A stretch of DNA of 64,000 nt. Origin: Acetobacteraceae bacterium H6797. Lineage in GTDB: Bacteria; Pseudomonadota; Alphaproteobacteria; Acetobacterales; Acetobacteraceae. Every line of letters starts with the position of its first letter. Position 1 is the stretch's first letter. This document shows, piece by piece, positions 33,156 through 41,398 of this stretch. Both the position numbers and the translations under genes were made by a program. Under the pieces are notes generated by a model that saw only the letters and a program-made list of their open reading frames with translations, was not told the origin of the DNA and ran no database searches. The stretch covers positions 124,001 through 188,000 of the forward strand of contig JADFCQ010000007.1 in the NCBI GenBank assembly GCA_015223225.1. Reading direction: 5' to 3'.

Positions 33156-33580
33156 TGAGCCAGCCCGCCAGCCAGCCTGAGCCGCAGTCCGAGCCGCGCC
33201 CTGACCGGCAGCCGGACATGCAGCCGATGATCCGCACCATTGCCATGCCGGCCGATACCAACCCGGCCGGCGATATCTTCGGCGGCTGGCTGATGGGCCA
33301 GATGGACCTCGCGGCCGCCAATGCCGCCGCGCGCCGGGCGCGCGGGCGCTGCGCCACGGTGGCCGTCGATGGCATGAGCTTTCTCTCGCCGGTGAAGGTG
33401 GGCGACGAGGTGAGCCTCTACGCCACCATTCTCAAGACCGGCCGTTCTTCCATCCGCGTGCAGGTCGAGGCCTGGCGGCGGGCGCGGGAGAGCGAGACGA
33501 CCAACCGGGTGACGGAGGCCGTCTTCACCTTCGTCGCCCTCGATGAGCACGGGGCGCCCCGGCCCCTTCCGCAGGAATAG
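33155..33580 (+). CDS. Acyl-CoA thioesterase, hotdog fold (YciA-like)
   Basis: A 141-residue single hotdog domain with the family motif AMPADTNPAGDIFGGWLMGQ, where Asp40 and the following glycines form the active-site region, and TVAVDGMSFLSPVKVGD. The first 25 residues are a Gln/Pro-rich extension. It probably hydrolyses acyl-CoA; substrate unknown. Its ATG overlaps the rbfA stop, an unusual insertion of a metabolic gene in the infB-rbfA-truB-rpsO block, and truB follows 12 bases after it. Confidence 0.88.
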   Translation: MSQPASQPEPQSEPRPDRQPDMQPMIRTIAMPADTNPAGDIFGGWLMGQMDLAAANAAARRARGRCATVAVDGMSFLSPVKVGDEVSLYATILKTGRSSIRVQVEAWRRARESETTNRVTEAVFTFVALDEHGAPRPLPQE

Positions 33581-33592
33581 GTTCAAGACTCC

Positions 33593-34537
33593 ATGGGACG
33601 TTATGGCCGCAAGCCGCGCGGCAAGGTTCTCGATGGCTGGCTGATCGTCGACAAGCCGACGGCCACCGGCTCGACCGATGTGGTGAACAAGCTCAAGCGC
33701 GCTTTCGATGCGCAGAAATGCGGCCATGGCGGCACGCTGGACCCGCTGGCGACCGGCGTTCTGCCCATCGCCTTCGGGGCCGCGACCAAGACCGTCCCCT
33801 ATGTCATGGACGGCACCAAGACCTATCGCTTCACCCTGAAGCTGGGCGAGGCGACCGATACGGACGATAGCGAAGGCCAGGTCATCGAGACTTCCGAGGC
33901 GCGCCCGACCGACGAGCAGATCCGCGCGGCGCTGCCGGCCTTCATCGGCGACATCATGCAGATCCCGCCGATCTATTCGGCCATCAAGGTGAACGGCGCC
34001 CGCGCCTATGACCTGGCCCGCGACGGCCAGATCGTGGAACTGCAGGCCCGCCCCGCCCGGGTGGACCGTTTCGAGCTGGAATCGCGCCCCGACGCCGATA
34101 CGGCCATTTTCTTCGTGCAGTCGGGCAAGGGCGTCTATATGCGCTCGCTCGCCCGCGATATCGCCAAGGCCTGCGGCACGGTGGGGCATATCACAGCCCT
34201 GCGCCGCATGCGGGTCGGCCCCTTCCTCGAAGAGGCGGCGATTCCGCTGGACAAGCTCGTTCCGACAGGCGATATGCCGCCTCCTTCACCGGACCTTCTG
34301 CTGCCCGTGACGACCGCGCTGGCCGACATCCCGGCACTGGCCGCCAATGCAGCAGAGATCATCCGCCTTTCGCACGGTCAGGAGATTTCCCTGGTCGAGT
34401 TCATGGGGCGGATTCCTGAAACGGCCAATCCCGATGGGGATCTGGTTCGGATCATGGCGGCGGAGCGTCTGATGGGGCTCGCCCGACTCGAGACCGGCAT
34501 GGTCCGGCCCGAGCGTTGGTTCGCCCAGGACGAATGA
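33593..34537 (+). CDS. truB: tRNA pseudouridine(55) synthase
   Basis: Forms pseudouridine 55 in tRNA. The 314-residue protein has GWLIVDKPTATGST (about 16-29), the catalytic Asp in GHGGTLDPLATGVLPIAFG (about 44-62), KTYRFTLKLGEATDTDD and MQIPPIYSAIKVNG. A C-terminal PUA-like part extends to the end. In operon with rbfA upstream and rpsO downstream. Confidence 0.97.
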   Translation: MGRYGRKPRGKVLDGWLIVDKPTATGSTDVVNKLKRAFDAQKCGHGGTLDPLATGVLPIAFGAATKTVPYVMDGTKTYRFTLKLGEATDTDDSEGQVIETSEARPTDEQIRAALPAFIGDIMQIPPIYSAIKVNGARAYDLARDGQIVELQARPARVDRFELESRPDADTAIFFVQSGKGVYMRSLARDIAKACGTVGHITALRRMRVGPFLEEAAIPLDKLVPTGDMPPPSPDLLLPVTTALADIPALAANAAEIIRLSHGQEISLVEFMGRIPETANPDGDLVRIMAAERLMGLARLETGMVRPERWFAQDE

Positions 34538-34584
34538 TCCAAACCGCCGCGGCTCCGGTCGCGGTCACCTGAAAGGTAAAGACG

Positions 34585-34854
34585 ATGTCGATCACTGCCG
34601 AGCGCCGCGCCGAGCTCATCAAGGAATACGCCACGAAGCCTGGCGACACGGGTAGCCCCGAAGTCCAGGTTGCGATCCTCTCCGAGCGCATCGCCAACCT
34701 GACCGAGCACCTCAAGACCCACGCGAAGGATTACCACTCGCGCCGTGGCCTCCTGGTGCTGGTCGGCCAGCGCCGTGGCCTTCTCGACTATGTGAAGCGC
34801 AAGAATAATGAGCGCTACACGAACCTGATCACCCGCCTCGGCCTGCGCCGCTGA
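34585..34854 (+). CDS. rpsO: 30S ribosomal protein S15
   Basis: An 89-residue helical protein that nucleates the platform of the 30S subunit. Conserved TGSPEVQVAILSERIANLTEHLK and HSRRGLLVLVGQRRGLLDYVK are present. An AGGT/AAAGG site lies upstream. The 47-base spacer after truB could carry its autoregulatory leader. A strong terminator ends the operon. Confidence 0.98.
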   Translation: MSITAERRAELIKEYATKPGDTGSPEVQVAILSERIANLTEHLKTHAKDYHSRRGLLVLVGQRRGLLDYVKRKNNERYTNLITRLGLRR

Positions 34855-34893
34855 GCGGCGGGGCGCCTCGGCGCCCCTGCGTCAGACATCAAG

Positions 34894-34929
34894 AAACGGC
34901 CGGAAGCATCTGCTTCCGGCCGTTTTTTT
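34894..34929 (+). terminator. Terminator of the nusA-infB-rpsO operon
   Basis: A long stem, 34894-34908 pairing with 34911-34925 (AAACGGCCGGAAGCA and its complement), followed by seven Ts. A smaller GC hairpin (about 34860-34877) precedes it. Confidence 0.9.
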
Positions 34930-35107
34930 GTGCGCCGCCGCAGGAAAATGCCCGCTGACGAAAAAGGGAATGCAACGAGAGCCCCGCTAAGGCTTTGGAA
35001 ACCCTGCCTTCATTAAGTCGAGAATGGGGCAATCACTGCCCAACCAGAACCGCATTGAGGTTGAGACTCCGTCGTCAGCAACCACAGTGTTCAGGAGAAA
35101 AGCCCAC

Positions 35108-36157
35108 ATGCGCATCGCTCAAATCGCGCCGCTCATCGAAGCTGTTCCCCCCCGCCTGTATGGTGGCACGGAGCGCATCGTGTCCTACCTGACCGAGGAG
35201 CTGGTGGCGCAGGGGCATGACGTGACGCTCTTCGCCAGCGGTGACTCGCAGACCTCGGCCAAGCTGGTGCCGATGGTGCCGAGCGCCCTTCGCCTGGACC
35301 CGTCGGTTAAGGACCAGATGGCGCCCACGCTGCTCATGCTCGAACACGTCTTCAGCCAGGCGCATAAGTTCGACGTGCTGCACTTCCATCTGGACTATTT
35401 CCCGTTCTCGCTCTTCTCGCGCCAGAACGTGCCCTTCGTGACGACGCTGCACGGCCGCCTCGACCTGGACGAGCTTTCGCCGGTCTATGACGCCTTCGGC
35501 CATGTGCCCGTCGTCTCGATCTCGGATTCGCAGCGCGAGCCGCTGCCGCAGGCCAACTTCGTCTCGACGATCTATCACGGCCTGCCCTCGCAGCTGCTGA
35601 CGCCGGTGCGCGCCAAGCACGATTACCTCGCCTTCCTCGGCCGCATCTGCCCGGAGAAGCGCGTGGACCGTGCAATCGAGATCGCCCGCCGCGCCGGCCT
35701 GCCGATCAAGATCGCGGCCAAGATCGACCGCGTGGACCAGGAATATTTCGACACGCAGATCAAGCACCTGATGGACCAGCCGCATGTGGAGTTCATCGGC
35801 GAGATCAACGAGCAGCAGAAGCGCGAGTTCCTGGGCGGCGCCATGGGCCTGCTGATGCCGATCGACTGGCCGGAGCCCTTCGGCCTGGTGATGATCGAAG
35901 CCATGGCCTGCGGCACGCCGGTGATCGCCTATCGCCATGGCTCGGTGCCCGAGGTGGTCGAGGACGGCAAGACGGGCTTCGTAGTGCGCAATATCGACGA
36001 GGCGGTCGCCGCCGCCCGCCGCCTGCCGCTGCTGCCGCGCGCCGCCATCCGTGCCCGCTTCGAGGAGCGCTTTAGCGCCACCCGCATGGCGAAGGACTAT
36101 GTCTCGGTCTACGAGCAGGCCATCGCCGCGATGCGGATGCCCATTCCGGCGGAGTGA
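35108..36157 (+). CDS. Glycosyltransferase family 4 protein
   Basis: A 349-residue GT-B fold enzyme starting MRIAQIAPLIEAVPPRLYGG, with the N-terminal acceptor domain to about residue 170 and a C-terminal Glycos_transf_1 domain containing LAFLGRICPEKRVDRAIEIA and the nucleotide-sugar binding EPFGLVMIEAMACGTPVIA, with the paired Glu of the EX7E motif. It probably adds a sugar to a surface polysaccharide or compatible solute; acceptor unknown. An AGGAGA site lies about 10 bases before the ATG. It stands alone, with a terminator downstream. Confidence 0.9.
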   Translation: MRIAQIAPLIEAVPPRLYGGTERIVSYLTEELVAQGHDVTLFASGDSQTSAKLVPMVPSALRLDPSVKDQMAPTLLMLEHVFSQAHKFDVLHFHLDYFPFSLFSRQNVPFVTTLHGRLDLDELSPVYDAFGHVPVVSISDSQREPLPQANFVSTIYHGLPSQLLTPVRAKHDYLAFLGRICPEKRVDRAIEIARRAGLPIKIAAKIDRVDQEYFDTQIKHLMDQPHVEFIGEINEQQKREFLGGAMGLLMPIDWPEPFGLVMIEAMACGTPVIAYRHGSVPEVVEDGKTGFVVRNIDEAVAAARRLPLLPRAAIRARFEERFSATRMAKDYVSVYEQAIAAMRMPIPAE

Positions 36158-36219
36158 TCCGCGGTTCGACTTGTGGGGAGGAGGCGCCCCCCCAGGCACC
36201 TTCTCGATCAGCAAAGCAG

Positions 36220-36253
36220 AGGCCCGGTCCGTGGTGGACCGGGCCTTTGTTTG
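36220..36253 (+). terminator. Terminator of the glycosyltransferase gene
   Basis: An 11-bp stem AGGCCCGGTCC (36220-36230) with GGACCGGGCCT (36236-36246), loop GTGGT, followed by TTGTTTGTT. Confidence 0.85.
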
Positions 36254-36260
36254 TTGAGCG

Positions 36261-36387
36261 CCGGGAAGGCGCTGCCTTCCCGGGCCCATCCGCCAAAGGC
36301 CTGAGGCCTTTGGAAACCCGTTACCGAGGGATTGCGGGGCTGGGGTGGTCACACCACCCCAGCGGGGGCTCGGGGGCAGCGCCCCCG
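36261..36387 (+). repeat. Full copy of the 127-bp four-hairpin intergenic element
   Basis: A 36261-36283 (CCGGGAAGGC/GCCTTCCCGG, loop GCT), B 36293-36313 (CCAAAGGCC/GGCCTTTGG, loop TGA), C 36340-36362 (CTGGGGTGGT/ACCACCCCAG, loop CAC) and D 36371-36387 (CGGGGGC/GCCCCCG, loop AGC). B and A have different sequences from the other copies but perfect pairing. A lies downstream of the glycosyltransferase terminator; D lies five bases from the purU stop. Confidence 0.85.
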
Positions 36388-36392
36388 GAACC

Positions 36393-37253
36393 TCACCGGC
36401 TGAAGACCACCGTTTTGCTCCCATTCAGGATCACCCGGTCCTCCAGGTGATAGCGGATCGCCCGTGCCAGCACGCGGCGCTCGATATCGCGGCCGATGCG
36501 GATGAGGTCATCGGGCGTGTCATGGTGGCTGATGCGCTCGATGTCCTGCTCGATGATCGGCCCCTCATCCAGATCGGCCGTCACGTAATGCGCCGTCGCG
36601 CCGATGAGCTTCACGCCGCGGGCATGGGCCTGGTGATAGGGCCGGGCACCCTTGAAGCCGGGCAGGAAGGAGTGGTGGATGTTGATGCAGCGGCCCGAGA
36701 GCTTCGCGGCCAGCCCATCCGACAGCACCTGCATATAGCGGGCGAGCACCACGAGATCGGCCCCCGTCTCCTGCACCAGGGCCCAGATCTGGGCCTCCTG
36801 CTCCATCTTCGTCTGCTTGCTGACGGGGAGGTGGTGGAAGGGAATGCCGTCGAAATCGAGATGCGCGTAGGTATCGGCCGGGTGGTTCGCGATGATGCCC
36901 ACGATATCCATCGGCATTTCGCCGATGCGCCAGCGATAGAGCAGGTCGGCGAGGCAATGGTCGAATTTGGAGACCAGCAGCATCACCTTCTGCCGCACCG
37001 AGCGGTCGCGCAGGGTGAAGCGCATGGAGAAGCGCTTGGCGACGGCCTCGACGGCGCCCTGCAGGGCGGCCTCATCGGGTGCGCTCGGGTGGTCGAAGAC
37101 CACGCGCATGAAGAACTTGCCGGTCTCGGTATCGTCGAACTGCTGCGCCTCGAGGATATTCGCACCCGTCTCGAAGAGGGCGGTGGCCACGGCGGCGACG
37201 ATGCCGGGGCGATTGGGGCAGGAGAAGGTGAGAACGTGCTGGGGCGCGGCCAT
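36393..37253 (-). CDS. purU: Formyltetrahydrofolate deformylase
   Basis: Hydrolyses 10-formyl-THF to formate and THF, balancing one-carbon pools and feeding PurT-type purine synthesis. The 286-residue protein has an N-terminal ACT domain (about 7-80, LTFSCPNRPGIVAAVATALF) and a formyltransferase-like catalytic domain with the Asn191-His193 pair in INIHHSFLPGFKG and Asp229 in TADLDEGPIIEQD. A GGAG site precedes the ATG. It is monocistronic, convergent with the glycosyltransferase gene. Confidence 0.95.
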   Translation of the reverse strand: MAAPQHVLTFSCPNRPGIVAAVATALFETGANILEAQQFDDTETGKFFMRVVFDHPSAPDEAALQGAVEAVAKRFSMRFTLRDRSVRQKVMLLVSKFDHCLADLLYRWRIGEMPMDIVGIIANHPADTYAHLDFDGIPFHHLPVSKQTKMEQEAQIWALVQETGADLVVLARYMQVLSDGLAAKLSGRCINIHHSFLPGFKGARPYHQAHARGVKLIGATAHYVTADLDEGPIIEQDIERISHHDTPDDLIRIGRDIERRVLARAIRYHLEDRVILNGSKTVVFSR

Positions 37254-37411
37254 TGGGGCGGCTCCTGTATACTGATGGGGTGACCTGTGGGGTTTGGCGA
37301 CAGCGGCGATCGGGTGAGGCGTTAGCCGGGACCGTTAATCGCTGCTGAAAAGAAGGCGCGCGCCGCGCTGCCCTCAACCTCGGCCCAGAATCGTCACAAC
37401 CCCCAGATACA

Positions 37412-39022
37412 TCAGTCCAGTCCCACCAATCCTCGCGCGAAATCCCGCGCATCGAAGGGCCGCAGATCCGCGGCTTTCTCGCCCACGCCGACGGCATGGA
37501 CGGGCAGGCCAAACTCCTGGGCCAGGGCTACGACGACACCGCCCTTGGCGCTGCCATCCAGCTTGGTAACCACGAGGCCGGAGACGTCGACCATCTCCTT
37601 GAACACCTTGGTCTGCTGCACCGCATTCTGGCCCGTCGTCGCGTCGAGCACCAGTAGGACGGCATGCGGTGCCGTCGAATCGAGCTTGCGAATGGTGCGG
37701 ATCACCTTCCGCAGCTCCTCCATGAGGGCCGATTTGTTGTGCAGGCGGCCGGCGGTGTCGATCAGTAGGATGCCGGTGCCTGATTTCTGCGCCTGCTGGA
37801 GCGCGTCATAGGCGAGGCCGGCCGAATCGGCGCCCTGCTTGGCGGCGGCCACCACGGTGGCCCCCACGCGCCCGCCCCAGACCTGGAGCTGCTCCACGGC
37901 GGCGGCGCGGAAGGTATCGCCGGCGGCGAAGATCACCGAATGGCCTTCCTCGCGCCATTGCTGGCCGAGCTTGGCGATGGTGGTGGTCTTGCCCACGCCG
38001 TTCACGCCGACCACCAGCACGGTGAAGGGCTTCCGGGCCGTATCCACGACCAGCGGCTTGGCCACCGGGGCGAGAATCGCGCCGATCTCGTCCGCCAGGG
38101 CACCCTTCACCTCGGCATCGGTGACTTCCTTGCCGAACTTGGTCTTCCGGAAGCCCTGGACGATGCGGTGGGAAGCGGAGACGCCCAGATCCGCCATGAT
38201 CAGCGTCTCCTCCAGCTCCTCCAGCGCCTCGTCATCGAGCTTGCGCTTGTTGAAGAGGCCGGTGATGCCGTCGGTGAGCTTCTGGGTGGAGCGCGAGAGC
38301 CCGGCCTTCAGCCGGGCGAAGAAGCCGCGGGGTTCCGCGGCCTCCGCCAAGGGTTCGGCCGCCAAGGGCTCGGCCAGGACGGCGCGGGGCGTGAAGGGCT
38401 GCTCGGGCGTGGTGCCGGGAATCGAGGGGCCCGGCTCGCCGGGGCTGACCGGGCCGGGCTCCGGCGTGCTGCCGGGGATGGGCGCGGGCGGCTCGGCGGG
38501 GCGGGCGGGCTCCGGGTCCGTGGGCCGGGGCGGCTCGCGCCGCTCCGGTTCAGGCGTGGTGGGTTCCGGCTCGCGCACCGGCGGCGGCACTTCCGGCTCC
38601 CTGGGCGCGGGCGGCGTCTCGGCGGGGGGCGGCGGCTGCACGGGCTCGGGCGGGCGCTGCTCCGGCTCAGGCTGCTCCGGCTCCTCGATCGGGGTCTCGG
38701 GCAAATACGGGTCCGGGTCCGGCATGCCGCCGGGGCGCCAGGGTTCGCGCAGCGGATGCGCGGGCGGCGGCTGCTCCTGCGGCTCGGCGGCTTCCGCCTC
38801 GGTGACCAGCTCCTCGGGAGCGGGCTGCTCCGGCGTGGGGACGTGCTGGCGGGCCTCGGCCTCCAGCACGGCCGTATCGGCGGCGCCGGATTCGCGGGCA
38901 TCGGTTTCGGGAAGGCCGGCTTCGGGGGCGCGGGTCTCGGGAGCCGGGGTGGCCGCCTCGGTATTGGATTCGGCCTCGGCGCCACGGCCGGTGAGGCGGT
39001 TCCACAGGGATTTCAGTGCCAT
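37412..39022 (-). CDS. ftsY: Signal recognition particle receptor FtsY
   Basis: An SRP receptor GTPase for co-translational membrane targeting. The 536-residue protein has a long acidic Pro/Glu-rich N-terminal A domain (about 15-215) followed by the NG domain: G1 GVNGVGKTTT at 339-348, DTAGR at about 423 and TKLDGSAKGG at about 486. The repeated Pro-Glu tracts give the antisense strand open frames that are artefacts. Its ATG overlaps the stop of mtaB by one base, so it is translationally coupled to dapF-mtaB. Confidence 0.97.
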   Translation of the reverse strand: MALKSLWNRLTGRGAEAESNTEAATPAPETRAPEAGLPETDARESGAADTAVLEAEARQHVPTPEQPAPEELVTEAEAAEPQEQPPPAHPLREPWRPGGMPDPDPYLPETPIEEPEQPEPEQRPPEPVQPPPPAETPPAPREPEVPPPVREPEPTTPEPERREPPRPTDPEPARPAEPPAPIPGSTPEPGPVSPGEPGPSIPGTTPEQPFTPRAVLAEPLAAEPLAEAAEPRGFFARLKAGLSRSTQKLTDGITGLFNKRKLDDEALEELEETLIMADLGVSASHRIVQGFRKTKFGKEVTDAEVKGALADEIGAILAPVAKPLVVDTARKPFTVLVVGVNGVGKTTTIAKLGQQWREEGHSVIFAAGDTFRAAAVEQLQVWGGRVGATVVAAAKQGADSAGLAYDALQQAQKSGTGILLIDTAGRLHNKSALMEELRKVIRTIRKLDSTAPHAVLLVLDATTGQNAVQQTKVFKEMVDVSGLVVTKLDGSAKGGVVVALAQEFGLPVHAVGVGEKAADLRPFDARDFARGLVGLD

Positions 39023-40275
39023 CAGACGGCCTCCGCCAGCAGGCTGCCGGCCTGAATGCCCGTGATGCGCATCGCCCTCAGCTCGCCCGGCTTATAGGCC
39101 AGGTCAGGGGCAAGGCGCACCGGGGCGAATTGCTCCGTATGCCCGCGTTCGCCGGCTTCCAGCAGCACCTGTTCCACCTGCCCGATCCGGGTCCGGAGGA
39201 AGCGTTCCGCCTGCTCGGCGCCCAGGGCGCGCAGCCGCGCGGCGCGTTCCTTCCGCAGCGGCACCGGCACCTGGGGCATGCGCGCCGCCGGGGTGCCGGG
39301 GCGGGCAGAATAGGGGAAGACGTGCAGGAAGGTCAGCCCCGCCTCGCGCACCAGATCCTGCATCGCCTCGAACTGTTCCTCCGTCTCGGTCGGGAAGCCC
39401 GCGATGAGATCGGCGCCGAGCGCGATCCCTGGTCGGAGCGCCCGCGCCTTATGGGCGACGGCCAGCGCATCGGCGCGCAGGTGCCGGCGCTTCATGCGCT
39501 TGAGCACCAGGTCGTCGCCATGCTGCACGGATAGATGGAGATGTGGCATCAGCCTCGGCTCCTCCGCGATGAGGCGCCAGAGATCGTCGTCGATCTCGAC
39601 GGGGTCGAGGGAGGAGAGGCGCAGGCGCGGCAGCTCGGGCACGAGGGCCAGCAGGCGGCGGACCATCTGCCCGAGGCTGGGCGCGCCAGGAAGGTCGGGG
39701 CCGTAGGAGGTGATATCCACCCCCGTCAGCACCACCTCGCGGTAGCCGGCTTCGACGGCCGCGCGCACCTGTTCCACCACAACCCCGATGGGCACCGAGC
39801 GGGAAGGGCCCCGCCCATAGGGAATAACGCAGAAGGTGCAGCGATGGTCGCATCCCTGCTGGACCTGGATGAAGGCCCGCGCCCGGCCGGCGAATTCGGT
39901 GACGAGATGCGCCGCCGTCTCCTTCGCCGCCATGATGTCGCCCACTTGGAAGGAGGGGGCGGCGGGCGCCCAGGCTTCGGGCTTCATCTTCTCCGCATTG
40001 CCCAGCACGCGGGTGACGCCGGGCAGCGCGGCCCAGGCCTCGGGCGCGATCTGCGCGGCGCAGCCGGTGACGATGATGCGCGCCTCCGGCCGCTCGCGCG
40101 CGGCGCGGCGGATGGCCTGGCGCGCCTGGGCCTCCGCCTCGGCGGTGACGGCGCAGGTATTCACGATGATGGCGCCCGACTGGCCGGCGCCTTCGGCCAG
40201 CGCCCGCATGGCTTCCGACTCATAGGCATTGAGCCGGCAGCCGAAGGTCAGCACCGAGACCGGTGCGTCCCCCAT
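39022..40275 (-). CDS. mtaB: tRNA N6-threonylcarbamoyladenosine(37) C2-methylthiotransferase MtaB
   Basis: A 417-residue radical-SAM methylthiotransferase that converts t6A37 to ms2t6A37. The N-terminal UPF0004 domain supplies three cluster ligands, Cys13 (TFGCRLN), Cys41 (VNTCAVT) and Cys72 (VTGCAAQ). The radical-SAM CxxxCxxC is Cys142, Cys146 and Cys149 in QGCDHRCTFCVIPYGRG. A TRAM-like C-terminal domain covers the last 60 residues. FGCRLN and GRGPSRS favour MtaB over MiaB. One-base overlaps at both ends place it in dapF-mtaB-ftsY. Confidence 0.95.
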   Translation of the reverse strand: MGDAPVSVLTFGCRLNAYESEAMRALAEGAGQSGAIIVNTCAVTAEAEAQARQAIRRAARERPEARIIVTGCAAQIAPEAWAALPGVTRVLGNAEKMKPEAWAPAAPSFQVGDIMAAKETAAHLVTEFAGRARAFIQVQQGCDHRCTFCVIPYGRGPSRSVPIGVVVEQVRAAVEAGYREVVLTGVDITSYGPDLPGAPSLGQMVRRLLALVPELPRLRLSSLDPVEIDDDLWRLIAEEPRLMPHLHLSVQHGDDLVLKRMKRRHLRADALAVAHKARALRPGIALGADLIAGFPTETEEQFEAMQDLVREAGLTFLHVFPYSARPGTPAARMPQVPVPLRKERAARLRALGAEQAERFLRTRIGQVEQVLLEAGERGHTEQFAPVRLAPDLAYKPGELRAMRITGIQAGSLLAEAV

Positions 40276-41192
40276 CAGTCGCGGCGGGCGCTGCCCAGCG
40301 CCGCGAGGTCCAGCCCGCCGGTGAAGGCGGTGGCCACGGGGCCGGTCATCAGCACGTGGCGGTCTTCCCGCCAGGTGATGGTCAGGTCTCCGCCCGGCAG
40401 GGAGACCTTGGCGCTGCGGCCGGTGAAGCCGCGGCGATGGGCATTGACCAGGGCCGCGCAGGCGCCCGAGCCGCAGGCGAGGGTGAGCCCCGCGCCGCGC
40501 TCCCAGACGACGAGCTTGATATGCTCGGCGTCGATCACCTGCACGAAGCCGATATTCGCCCGCTCGGGGAAGAGCGGGTGGTTCTCGAAATGCGGGCCGA
40601 CCGTCGCGAAATCGATGCGGTCGAGATCCTCGACGAAGAAGGTCGCGTGCGGATTGCCCATGGAGCAGGCCGCGGGGGAGGAGACGCCGCCGAATTCGAG
40701 GGGGAGGTTCAGCGTATCCGCCTTCTCGGCCAGCGGAATGTCCTTCCAGCGGAGCTGAGCGATGCCCATGTCCACCGTGATCAGCCCATCCGCGCCCCTG
40801 GTCGAGGGCAGGTCGCCGCTGATGGTGCGGACGGTGACGCTATCCTTGCCCGTCTCCTCCATGATCAACGAGGCGACGCAGCGCGTGGCATTGCCGCAGG
40901 CTCCGGCGGAGGAGCCGTCGGGGTTGTAGATGCGCATGAAGATATCCGCGCCCGCCTCGACCGGCTCCATGACGATCACCTGGTCGCAACCGATGCCGAA
41001 ATGGCGGTCCGCCACGGCGGCGGCGCGGGCCGGGGTGAGGCCGAGCTGCTCGGAGGGGCTGCCGTTGCTCTTCGCGCTGCGGCGCTCGGCCATGCCGGGC
41101 GGCGGCGCGTCGGCGCTTTTCGCCCCGCCCTCGCGAGCGTCGAGGATGACGAAGTCGTTGCCCAGGCCGTGCATCTTGCGGAAGCGGATCAT
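40275..41192 (-). CDS. dapF: Diaminopimelate epimerase
   Basis: Interconverts LL- and meso-diaminopimelate for lysine and peptidoglycan. In the 305-residue protein the two catalytic cysteines are Cys99 (SSAGACGNATRC) and Cys240 (LACGSGACAA). About 28 extra hydrophilic residues (22-50, rich in Ser/Pro/Lys) separate the N-terminal NDFVILDAR from LTPARAAAVADRHFGIGCDQ, where family members usually need only a few. The start is ATG 41192; a GTG two codons upstream is possible. First gene of a tightly overlapping operon with mtaB and ftsY. Confidence 0.96.
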   Translation of the reverse strand: MIRFRKMHGLGNDFVILDAREGGAKSADAPPPGMAERRSAKSNGSPSEQLGLTPARAAAVADRHFGIGCDQVIVMEPVEAGADIFMRIYNPDGSSAGACGNATRCVASLIMEETGKDSVTVRTISGDLPSTRGADGLITVDMGIAQLRWKDIPLAEKADTLNLPLEFGGVSSPAACSMGNPHATFFVEDLDRIDFATVGPHFENHPLFPERANIGFVQVIDAEHIKLVVWERGAGLTLACGSGACAALVNAHRRGFTGRSAKVSLPGGDLTITWREDRHVLMTGPVATAFTGGLDLAALGSARRD

Positions 41193-41248
41193 GATCACAG
41201 CATATGCCGCGATTGGGGCCGGGATTGAAGAGGATTAGGGCTGCGTGA

Positions 41249-41374
41249 GCGGGGGCTCTGCCCCCGCGCCCCCGCCGGGGTGGTGTGACCACCCCGGACC
41301 CCCGCAATCGGTATTGCAGGTGCAGGAGGCTCAGCCTCCTGCCGGATGGGTCTGGGAAGGCAGAGCCTTCCCAG
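41249..41374 (-). repeat. Full copy (126 bp) of the four-hairpin intergenic element
   Basis: On the + strand in order D 41249-41267 (GCGGGGGC/GCCCCCGC, loop TCT), C 41275-41297 (CCGGGGTGGT/ACCACCCCGG, loop GTG), CCCCGCAATC at 41300-41309, B 41323-41341 (CAGGAGGC/GCCTCCTG, loop TCA) and A 41352-41374 (CTGGGAAGGC/GCCTTCCCAG, loop AGA). Read from gshB, the gene whose 3' end it follows, the order is A-B-C-D. Confidence 0.85.
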
Positions 41375-41398
41375 GGAAAGGTCTCTGGGTCTGGGTCT

